A stretch of 49,608 bases of DNA from Lewinellaceae bacterium (GTDB lineage: Bacteria; Bacteroidota; Bacteroidia; Chitinophagales; Saprospiraceae), in assembly GCA_024644235.1 (NCBI GenBank), contig JAHELJ010000030.1, forward strand, positions 1-49,608, given 5' to 3'. Of the stretch, positions 25,101 to 32,800 are shown in pieces (position 1 is the first letter of the stretch; the number at the start of each line of letters is the position of its first letter). The notes beneath the pieces were generated by a model. The model saw only the letters and a list, made by a program, of their open reading frames with translations, made no database searches and had not been told where the DNA came from. A program made the translations under genes and the position numbers.

Positions 25101-26759
25101 TGTGTAGGTGATGGTGTTGCCGACATGGTGAGCGGTGTCTCTGTAATGGGTAATGTAGGAGCAAACTCTCAATGGGTAGTGACTGATACATTGGGTACTA
25201 TTTTAGGTCTGCCACCTGCACCTGATTCTGTCGATTTTGATGGTGCTGGCAATGGGGTGTGTCTGATCTGGCATTTGAGCTATGGGGATGGTCTCACCGG
25301 TCTTGAGCTTGGCGCCAATGCTGCTGACCTCATGGGTTGTTTCAGCTTATCGAATGCTATTACAGTCACAAGGAATGGAGTTTCCGGTGGAACATTAACC
25401 GGTGGTCCGTTTGAATTCTGCGTGGGTGACGGCACTCCTGATATGGTTAGCGGAGTGATGCTGACCGGCCATATAGGCCCCAACTCTCAGTACGTAGTCA
25501 CCGATACTAATGGTACCATTCTGGGTCTGCCACCCAGCCCGGATTCTGTTGACTTTAATGGAGCAGGAAATGGGGTGTGTCTGATCTGGCATCTCAGTTA
25601 TGCTGATGGATTGAGCGGATTGGAGTTGGGGGCAAATGCTTTGTCATTGTCAGGTTGTTTTAGCCTGTCAAATCCGGTGACGGTGGTTCGTAACCAGCCA
25701 GCAGGCGGTACATTGACGGGCGGATCATTTGAATTTTGCGTAGGCGACGGTACTGCTGATATGGTTTCCGGCGTCAGTGTCAGCGGAGCCATCGGTCCAA
25801 ACTCACAGTATGTAGTGACCGATACAAACGGAGTAATCCTGGGGTTGCCGGGCTTACCCGAGGAGGTAGACTTCGACGGGGCTGGAGAGGGAGTCTGTCT
25901 GATTTGGCATCTCAGCTATGCTGATGGCCTCACCGGCCTGGAGATGGGGGCAAATACAGCTGATCTAAGTGGATGTTTTAGTTTTTCAAATGCCGTCGTA
26001 GTAAACAGAGTAACGGAGGGTGAGAGTTGTGGAGGCATGACCAGCCCGGCCATGATTGTACTGAATGAAATCAATGTGGAATTCGGTATCGAACTAAAAA
26101 ATGTGGGTGGGATACCTATGGATATTTCTTCGCTTTGGCTCTGTCGTTTTCCAGACTACATCCAGATCTCTGATTTATCTCCGGTCTGTCAGAATTCAGA
26201 TCTCATCCTTGACCCCGGTGAAGTAGTAGTGCTTCCACTGCCTTGGTCAATTAATACCACTGATGACGAATTGGCACTTTATTCGACCAATAGTTTTGGC
26301 AGTAGTTCAGCAATAGTTGACTATGTCGAATGGGGCACGAGCGGGCACCAGCGTTCGAGCGTCGCTCAGTCCGCTGGTATTTGGTCGTCGGGAGCATTTG
26401 TGCCGGCATTTTCACCAAGCAATAGCATACTATACGATGGAGATGGCGATACACCGGAAGATTGGAGTGAGGGAATGGGTAGTCCATGTGCGGATAATTC
26501 AGCCCCAGCGCGGGCAACCATGGAATTCGAGATTTATCCCAATCCTGCCACCAGCTTTATCCGGGTGAAGATGCAGGAAGAATCATCAATAGTGACAATT
26601 CAATTGATAGATGTTTATGGTACGATAGTCATGGAGAAGAGAAATTCGGTAATGAGCTCTGAAGGAATAGACATCAGCGAACTTGGGGCAGGTCATTACT
26701 TTATGCGGATGGTGAGTGACTCCGGGATAGCGACTCGTGCTTTTTCGATACTGCAATAA
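22113..26759 (+). CDS. Giant T9SS-secreted repeat protein
   Basis: A 1548-residue surface or secreted protein. It begins with a signal peptide (residues 1-30, ending Ala-Lys-Ala-Gln) and an N-terminal Cys-containing beta domain (31-243) ending in a jelly-roll-like strand set. Ten tandem repeats of exactly 106 residues follow (about 244-1303), each with the core FCVGDG, a Val-Val-Thr-Asp strand, ILGLPP, and CLIWHLSYADG. Next come a lamin-tail-like domain (about 1314-1460) and a type A T9SS sorting domain (about 1470-1548, with Tyr-Pro-Asn-Pro-Ala and a final Gly-x-x-x-x-Arg-Ala-Phe strand). Each repeat holds two or three conserved Cys residues. Likely an adhesin or matrix protein on the cell surface. 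It follows the sigma/anti-sigma pair by 165 bases and ends at a strong terminator. Confidence 0.9.
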   Translation: MKSVYYNLRTVTYLFTTSLLLILGLDAKAQSDDQVSVAHFSLDDCSAYSAAATQVYSEFTASIENGSNCSALEILGGNLYRNNPKENPHSCTPGVDGTRGMCFGADPSCEYNPGSGQSLRIDVRVTPGESGTGALSRLYFYEQGPDTYNWTSGGTGENNYPTLFAVRVLKNGDEIYSSSGNATSSEWTLRSFMFNSADFTVKEPTTFKIELLAYCPVGNGGLVSAWDIDEISIYSDCMISGLDGGTLSGGPFEFCVGDGVADNVSGVTLTGNAGTNSQYVVTDEAGTILGLPPSPEAVDFDGAGNGVCLIWHLSYEDTLTGLELNNNVSDLMGQFDFSNSITVVRNQPEGGTLEGGSFDFCVGDGIGDHVSGVTLSGNVGPNSAWVVTDPDGNILGLPPSPDAVDFDGAGAGVCLIWHLSYADGLTGLELDANTADLVGCYSLSNSVTVNRNEVAGGTLEGGPFGFCVADDVPDHVSGIVLSGNIGPNSQWVVTDPEGNILGLPPHPDSVNFDGAGIGTCLIWHLSYADGLTGLELGNNVSALSGCFSFSNEVTVVRDQPEGGTLTGGPFDFCVGDGVADMVSGVSATGNVGANSQWVVTDTSGTILGLPPSPDSVDFDGAGTGVCLIWHLSYADGITGLELGANAADLEGCFSLSNPVTVNRNEVSGGTLEGGPFGFCVGDNVADHVSGIVLSGNVGPNSQWVVTDTSGNILGLPPHPDSVNFDGAGTGICLIWHLSYADGLSGLELGNNVSSLIGCFSFSNEVSVVRDQPIGGTLSGGPFEFCVGDGVADMVSGVTVTGNVGASSQWVVTDTLGTILGLPPAPDSVDFDGAGNGVCLIWHLSYADGIMGLELGANAADLVGCFSLSDAVTVIRNEVSGGTLQGGPFDFCVGDGMPDMVSGVTLSGNVGPNSQWVVTDTSGNILGLPPAPDSVDFDGAGDGICLIWHLSYTDGLNGLELEANAADLSGCFSLSNPVTVRRNQPDGGTISGGPFEFCVGDGVADMVSGVSVMGNVGANSQWVVTDTLGTILGLPPAPDSVDFDGAGNGVCLIWHLSYGDGLTGLELGANAADLMGCFSLSNAITVTRNGVSGGTLTGGPFEFCVGDGTPDMVSGVMLTGHIGPNSQYVVTDTNGTILGLPPSPDSVDFNGAGNGVCLIWHLSYADGLSGLELGANALSLSGCFSLSNPVTVVRNQPAGGTLTGGSFEFCVGDGTADMVSGVSVSGAIGPNSQYVVTDTNGVILGLPGLPEEVDFDGAGEGVCLIWHLSYADGLTGLEMGANTADLSGCFSFSNAVVVNRVTEGESCGGMTSPAMIVLNEINVEFGIELKNVGGIPMDISSLWLCRFPDYIQISDLSPVCQNSDLILDPGEVVVLPLPWSINTTDDELALYSTNSFGSSSAIVDYVEWGTSGHQRSSVAQSAGIWSSGAFVPAFSPSNSILYDGDGDTPEDWSEGMGSPCADNSAPARATMEFEIYPNPATSFIRVKMQEESSIVTIQLIDVYGTIVMEKRNSVMSSEGIDISELGAGHYFMRMVSDSGIATRAFSILQ
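22842..26021 (+). repeat. Ten tandem 318-base coding repeats arranged as five two-unit blocks
   Basis: Unit starts fall at 22842, 23160, 23478 and so on, exactly 318 bases (106 codons) apart. Odd units end in an Arg-x-Gln-Pro-x-Gly-Gly junction and even units mostly in Arg-Asn-Glu-Val-x-Gly-Gly, so the true period is 636 bases. Units 3 and 5 share the rare variant HPDSVNFDG and nearly identical flanks, and units 4, 6 and 8 resemble each other, pointing to duplication of two-unit blocks. Confidence 0.9.
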
Positions 26760-26786
26760 ATAGAAGGATTCAAACTAAGTCAGCGA

Positions 26787-26818
26787 CCGTCTTGTCATTC
26801 AATGACAAGGCGGTTTTT
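26787..26818 (+). terminator. Intrinsic terminator of the giant repeat gene
   Basis: An 11-base stem (CCGTCTTGTCA with TGACAAGGCGG, one G-T wobble), a loop of TTCAA, then a run of five T residues (26814-26818). It begins 27 bases after the stop codon. The T-run is only on the + strand side, so it serves the repeat gene rather than the convergent glycosyltransferase gene. Confidence 0.88.
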
Positions 26819-26838
26819 ACTTAAGCCTTTAGCCGGTT

Positions 26839-27540
26839 CTACACAGAGTATTGCAAATCGAGTGAATTTACCGGCCGATCAATATCGAATTGGGGCCGGG
26901 AATTTTTTCCATCCCATTTTTCCCTGTCATGTTGTTCGAGATAGCGAATACCATATCCTGATGTGCCGAGATGTCTAAGGAACAATTTGTCAATTGCCCG
27001 TCTGTCGGCGAAGCTGTCCCGAAAATCATCATCACATTGATCAATACCCTCCGAAGGCTGGTAATATTTTTTCTTATCCGTGTAAAGTTGAAAGAAGCCG
27101 GTGAAACTCTGTCCGTATTTGTATTCCTGATATTCATTCGCAAGGAGTGCAGTCACGGAGGGATAGTCGAATCTGCCAGAGGCGCCAAATAGGGTGTTTT
27201 CATCGAAAGCCAGATTCTGTAAAACCTCACCAAGATTTACGGGTAAGATGATATCTGTATCGAGGATCAATATGGAGGCTTCAGGATGGACTTTGTGAGC
27301 AATTTCCTGTGCAGCCCGGATACCGCCACCTTTGTTGAAGGTGGCCTGATGGAAGAAATCAAAGGTGATTAGTTGAAGATTTGAAGCACCACAATCCTGG
27401 CAAATCCTGATCGTGTCTATATCATCTGGGTCTGTGATAATATACCACTGCGAGAATTGGCGGAGATTCAAGGGAAGAACGAGTGAGAGCATAGATGCGC
27501 AGTGGACAGAAACGGTAATTCCGATCAATTCATTAGCCAT
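26839..27540 (-). CDS. Glycosyltransferase, GT-A fold
   Basis: A 233-residue protein from the Met at 27540; a longer frame starts at 27561 with seven extra residues. The first strand (Ile-Gly-Ile-Thr-Val-Ser-Val) and the nucleotide-diphosphosugar site with Asp-Thr-Asp in Ile-Leu-Asp-Thr-Asp-Ile-Ile (about residue 98) show a GT-A glycosyltransferase; the DxD binds the metal-sugar-nucleotide. It is shorter than most family 2 enzymes and lacks membrane segments, so it is probably cytoplasmic. It is divergent from the pair of glycosyltransferases at 27772, suggesting a small glycan-building set. Donor and acceptor are unknown. Confidence 0.7.
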   Translation of the reverse strand: MANELIGITVSVHCASMLSLVLPLNLRQFSQWYIITDPDDIDTIRICQDCGASNLQLITFDFFHQATFNKGGGIRAAQEIAHKVHPEASILILDTDIILPVNLGEVLQNLAFDENTLFGASGRFDYPSVTALLANEYQEYKYGQSFTGFFQLYTDKKKYYQPSEGIDQCDDDFRDSFADRRAIDKLFLRHLGTSGYGIRYLEQHDREKWDGKNSRPQFDIDRPVNSLDLQYSV

Positions 27541-27771
27541 AAAACCACATTGAATCTGCAAATTTTCTATTGTCGGGAAAGATCAAATCAACCCTTCGGA
27601 TTTGAGAAGGCCAGTATTTTAGCGAAGGAAGTCACTGATCAATCGTGCAAATTTTAACAAATCAATCTGAATTTTGATAACTTAATAACAGCATCACCTC
27701 TGAAAACACGATCTCAATCGGTATTTTTCCTGTTGTAGGTCTATAGGGCAGTAATACTTAATCCGTCACCC

Positions 27772-28923
27772 ATGAAGTTTCAATCCTTCCTGAATGTCAG
27801 TAATAAGGATGATATTCAAGCTGATTCCGGATTTGTTTTTCAGCGGCTTCTGGCTCCTGAACTTATTCGCAGAGGACATCAATTTTGCTTGACTGGTCCG
27901 GTCCCACTCGATATAGACGGAGCTAGTCATGAATATTGTGACCTGGGCAGTAACAAATTGGAAGTTCGCTTCAAGTTCGATTGGGATGAAATCAGCAAGA
28001 TGATTGAGAGGCAGCAGCCGGATGTGCTCTGGATCAATCAGCCGGAACTTGCCGCTGGATTCCGATCCATACTTTGTTCATTGGGTTCTGATGCCCAGCT
28101 GCTAACCTACATTCATTATTTGCCCATTCACCAGGTTGCTGAGGGTAAGGTAGAAGTAGATCCATCTCTGAACAATGGTCAGCTGGGTCTTCCCATCTTA
28201 TTGGCCGTACTTGGTTCGTTGAATGTATCGGATAAGGTGTTGGTGCAAAGTCAATTCGCTTTGCAGACTCTCCTTCAGGCCTTAGAGGCATTTCGCATCC
28301 CATATGATGAGAAAAAACTTCATCTTTTACCTCCTCCGTTCGATCCTTACATGATGGCGAACGGAGAAAATGGAAAGCCGCCGGAGAAATCAATTTTATA
28401 TAATCATCGATTATATAAGCATTACGGAACCGAATTTTTCCTTGAAGTGATACGTATGATGGAGGATCGAAAAGATGTCAGATTTATGGTGGCAGACCTG
28501 TTGGCGTCACGAAATGGCTCAAGAAAGAAGCTGGGACAGGGGTATGTCGAATATTATCGATCGATTCTGAGCTCCAGCCCCAATGTATCTTTTGCCAATA
28601 ATAAGACCCGGGCAGAATACAAGCAAGCGATTGATAGGTGCAGGATAGGGCTTGCCGCCCATCGAAAAATGGCGGTGTGGTCAATGTCTGCAGTAGATTG
28701 TCTGGGAATGGGGGTACCGGTGATAGCTCCAAATTTTGCCAGCTATCCGGAGTTTGTGCCGGCCAACCTGCTTTATAATTCGATAGACGAATTCAAAGAA
28801 ATTGCCAATACTTTGTTGGAATCTGATAAGTCATGGACTCTTGCAAGTGAAGATAGTAAAAGCAAAATCAGATCCTTTTCTCCATCAAGTATCACGGACA
28901 GATTGCTGAAGGTTGTCGAATAA
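27772..28923 (+). CDS. Glycosyltransferase, GT-B fold (family 4-like)
   Basis: A 383-residue cytoplasmic protein. The N-terminal domain has the Gly-rich pattern in which a lobe begins Ser-Gly-Phe-Val-Phe-Gln-Arg-Leu and Leu-Ile-Arg-Arg-Gly-His. The C-terminal domain has an Arg-Leu-Tyr-Lys-His-Tyr-Gly-Thr linker and a Met-Gly-Val-Pro-Val-Ile-Ala segment followed by Pro-Glu-Phe-Val, the usual sugar-nucleotide site of GT4 enzymes. Its stop overlaps the next glycosyltransferase start by one base, so the two are coupled. Possible targets include a lipid-linked or surface glycan, or the glycan placed on secreted proteins. Confidence 0.75.
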   Translation: MKFQSFLNVSNKDDIQADSGFVFQRLLAPELIRRGHQFCLTGPVPLDIDGASHEYCDLGSNKLEVRFKFDWDEISKMIERQQPDVLWINQPELAAGFRSILCSLGSDAQLLTYIHYLPIHQVAEGKVEVDPSLNNGQLGLPILLAVLGSLNVSDKVLVQSQFALQTLLQALEAFRIPYDEKKLHLLPPPFDPYMMANGENGKPPEKSILYNHRLYKHYGTEFFLEVIRMMEDRKDVRFMVADLLASRNGSRKKLGQGYVEYYRSILSSSPNVSFANNKTRAEYKQAIDRCRIGLAAHRKMAVWSMSAVDCLGMGVPVIAPNFASYPEFVPANLLYNSIDEFKEIANTLLESDKSWTLASEDSKSKIRSFSPSSITDRLLKVVE

Positions 28924-29801
28924 TGATTGACCATACCAACATTTCTATCATCTACTCAGGAGATGACGTGCGACATCGCATCAAGCACTTTGGAGCATCA
29001 CTAATTGATCAGATGTTGTATTCGGTACAGAGTATCAGGGTAAATTGGTCCAAAGAGATCCCGATTTACTTTACTCATACCAACGCTCTATCCCCGGAAC
29101 TGGAAGGAAGAATTACTAGTATGGGGATTCAGCCACTTCAAAGCGCAAGATACTTTATACCTGGCTTCCCGCTTGGGAATAAGATAAATTTTGCTGCCAT
29201 TCCCGTAGAAACAGACTACACCCTTTTCCTGGATTGTGATACGGTAGTACATCGAGAAGTAAGGATAGAGTCCGATGCTGAATTTCTGGTTGCATTTGAT
29301 GCCCTGCAGGCACTTGAAGCAAAGCAATACGAAGCGCTTTTCAATTTACTGGACATCTCCTGTCCCAAAGGACACTTTGTCGAATCCCCGGCCTACGAAT
29401 ATTATTATGGCAACCAAGAGGGTATTTTCCCTTCCTGGAATTCCGGGGTCTTTTTTATCGAATCTGCGAAAAGACATAAGTTTGCCGAATGTTGGCACAA
29501 GAATCTGATGGCAGCTCATAAAGAATTTAGTCAGGCATCCTGGTCATTTTATCTGGAGCAGGTATGTTTTGTGGCAACCGTTTTTGAATTAAATTTGAAT
29601 TATCAGATCCTGCCTAAAGGCTATAATTATATCTCGACACCCCGTGCCCCATTCCTTAGGGATTGGGACCGAGATGAGATCTATATAGAGCATTACGCTG
29701 GAGACAGTGGAAGACCAATCCCTCCCGACCCACACCTTACCAGGTCGCTTAGTAAAGAGATGTTTGCTACATTTTTTGAGACTTTTATGACTTCCCAGTA
29801 A
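28923..29801 (+). CDS. Glycosyltransferase, GT-A fold (family 8-like)
   Basis: A 292-residue protein with the metal-binding Asp-Cys-Asp in Phe-Leu-Asp-Cys-Asp-Thr-Val (about residue 103) and a later Trp-Asn-Ser-Gly-Val-Phe-Phe-Ile, the strand-plus-turn characteristic of family 8-like nucleotide-diphosphosugar transferases. Two His residues near the C terminus (Glu-His-Tyr-Ala-Gly-Asp) could complete the site. It overlaps the GT-B gene by one base and is followed after seven bases by the big sensor gene, so all three are likely one transcript. Sugar and acceptor are unknown. Confidence 0.72.
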   Translation: MIDHTNISIIYSGDDVRHRIKHFGASLIDQMLYSVQSIRVNWSKEIPIYFTHTNALSPELEGRITSMGIQPLQSARYFIPGFPLGNKINFAAIPVETDYTLFLDCDTVVHREVRIESDAEFLVAFDALQALEAKQYEALFNLLDISCPKGHFVESPAYEYYYGNQEGIFPSWNSGVFFIESAKRHKFAECWHKNLMAAHKEFSQASWSFYLEQVCFVATVFELNLNYQILPKGYNYISTPRAPFLRDWDRDEIYIEHYAGDSGRPIPPDPHLTRSLSKEMFATFFETFMTSQ

Positions 29802-29808
29802 CGATCAG

Positions 29809-32800
29809 ATGTGGACAACTAAGACATATGTGCAGACTTTGCTTTCGTTGACGATAGTGCTTTTCATGCCGGCACTTACTCTGGACGCGCAGAATGACGC
29901 TCCATTCAAGCCCAGGTTCGAGGTGTTTGAATTACCGGGAGGAACTCTTGGGAACAACGTGAATAGCATTGTCCAGGATTCGTTTGGATTTGTTTGGCTT
30001 GGCTCACATGGTGGCTTACACCGGTATGATGGCCATCGGATTAAAACCTTTAAGCACGATCCTCGAGATACTACCTCTATTTCTGAATCGTACATCGAGT
30101 GGCTCCATGTGGATCAAAAGGGAAGATTGTGGGTAGGAACTTACGGTGGAGGTGTTAATTGTTATGATCATGAAACTGGCACCTTCCGTCGATATGTGCA
30201 TGATCCGGAAGATGAGAATAGTTTGAGTCATGATTACGTCCAGATGATCACGCATGATTGGGAAGGGAATATCTGGATTGCCACATCGGATGGACTCAAC
30301 CGGTTGGATGCTGATAATGGGAAGGTTCAACGGTATCGACACAGGGCTGATGATCCTGGCAGCCTCAGTAGTAATTATGTTCGTTGCGTCTATGTAGACC
30401 GGCAGGGCATTTTATGGGTGGGCACCGGTAACCACTTCAATATCGAATCCAAGGATGGTGGGTTAAATAAGTATTTACAAGAGAGCGATTCTTTTGAGCG
30501 ATTCCTCACTGACCAGGATAATCCGCAAAGTCTGGCCAACGACAAGATTAGGGCGATTTTCGAAGACAGCAAGGGAAACTTCTGGATAGGTGCCGGCGAC
30601 AATTGTCTGCAGCTTATGGATCGTGCCTCGGGTGAGTTTCAGGCTCTCCATCCTGACAATCCCGAAGCTGAAATTTCGGTCACCGGTCCGTACCCTCAAG
30701 ACGGATCACTCGATCCCACCGGACATATCACCTTTATTCAAGAAGATAATGATGGAAGATTGTGGATTGGTGCTTGGAGGGGTGGACTGAATATCTGGGA
30801 TCCCACGACTAACACCCTGCAACATTTCGAACCGTACGACGAGGTTTTACGCTCAAATCCCAATTATTACATTTGGGATATGTGCCTGAGTCGGGATGAG
30901 ACAGTGTGGTTAGCTACGGCCGGAGGAGGGAAAGAAGTTCTGAAGGTGAGGGAGGATACCGACTTCTTACATTACAAGAAAGTAGAACATCTTGGTTTTG
31001 TACTGGAGAATCTGAATCAATTCTCGGAAACAGGCGACGGAGCCTATTGGATCACTTCTGAATCTAACGGGCTTGTGAACATATCGGGTGATGAAACTAC
31101 CCGGTATCTGGCTAAACCGCATGGCAGTCTGTCCAGCTATTCGATCTATTCCATATTGGGAGATGAAAAAGACAACTTGTGGTTGGTGATGGGAAATGCT
31201 GGCGGTGCTCAGCCTCTTTTGCTCGATTATTTTGAGCCGGTCTCCGGCGAAGTGACTCATTTCCGTCACGAATCCGTTTTCCCCTATACTTCCTCCTGGA
31301 CAAACACCTACCGCGAGCTACTACAAGATGACAATGGATCATTATGGATAACCTCTTTAGGGGCCGGCTTAATTTCCTTTGATCCTTCATCAGCTGTATT
31401 CAGCGAGTTTCGGCACGATCCCGATGATCAGAATAGTATCACTAACGATATGATTTTCTCCATCTACCAGGATGATTCGGGTTTGATCTGGATAGGAGGA
31501 GGTGGTGCACCAGTTGTCAGTTACTTTTGCTTTCTCGATAGACTGGATCCGACTACGGGCACAGTAACCCACTTCCCTCTGTCACCGGCATTGAACAACT
31601 CTTATATACTTGGGATCGAAGCAGATGATGCAGGAAATATTTGGTTCGCTTTATATGAAAGGGGCATTGGAAAATTGAATCCGGAAACCGGGCAAGTCAC
31701 TTATTTCAACGAGAACAATGGAAACATACCACAGGATGATATCCGGTCCTTTGTGAAGGACCAGGAGGGCAACTTCTGGATGGGGACCGAAACCAATTTA
31801 TTGCGATTCGACCCGGCTACTGATGTCTGCTCCTCATTTGAGCCATCGAGTCGAATCGGGAATGTGAATTTCAAGATGCAATCTATTCATGTGGGCCATT
31901 CCGGATCAATTTATGTAGGTGCTAACGATGGCTATTTCACATTTTCTCCTGATGATATCACCACCTTTGAGAATCCTCGTATCCCGGAAATTACCATAAC
32001 ATCTTTTTTCAGCGAGAAGTCAAGGGGTGAAGCAGGAACAATGGAAATACTTCCAGTGTGGAATATGGATGATGTCAAATTATCCTACCAGGATAACTCT
32101 TTCTCCATAGAATTTAGCTGTTTGGAATTTGAGGAACCAAGTAATACCCGCTATGAGTACCGTTTGAATCCCTACAATGAAAATTGGAAATCAATTACCG
32201 GTATGGGATCTGCCCAATATGTCAAGGTGCCAGCTGGCAGCTACGTTTTCGAAGTACGGGGAGCCAGAAATGATGGCATCTGGAGTGAAACGCTCTCGTT
32301 ACCGATTCGCATCAAGGCTCCCTGGTGGAGATCATGGTGGGCAATTGGCTCGTACATATTGGCAATAGGAGGTCTGTTGTATCTCATACGATACCTGGAA
32401 ATGTCCAAACAGAAGGCCAAGATGCAGCAGCAGGAGGAGAGAATCAGGCAGGAAAAGGAGATGAATGAAAAGCTTCGGCGTATTGACCGACTAAAGGATC
32501 AGTTCCTGGCCAATACCTCGCATGAACTCCGTACACCCCTTCAAGGAATAATCGGACTCTCGGAAGCACTTTATTCAAAATCCGAAGATGCTGTTGATAG
32601 GGAGAACCTATCAATGGTGATTTCTTCTGGAAAGCGACTGTCGTCCCTGGTTAACGACATCCTTGATTTTTCAAAACTGAAGAACGCCGATATAAACCTC
32701 GACCTCAAACCAGTGGACATGCGGGCATTGACCGGAGTGGTTCTGACCATCAGTCGACCGCTTGTAATGGAGAAGAACGTCGAATTGATCAATGCCGTTG

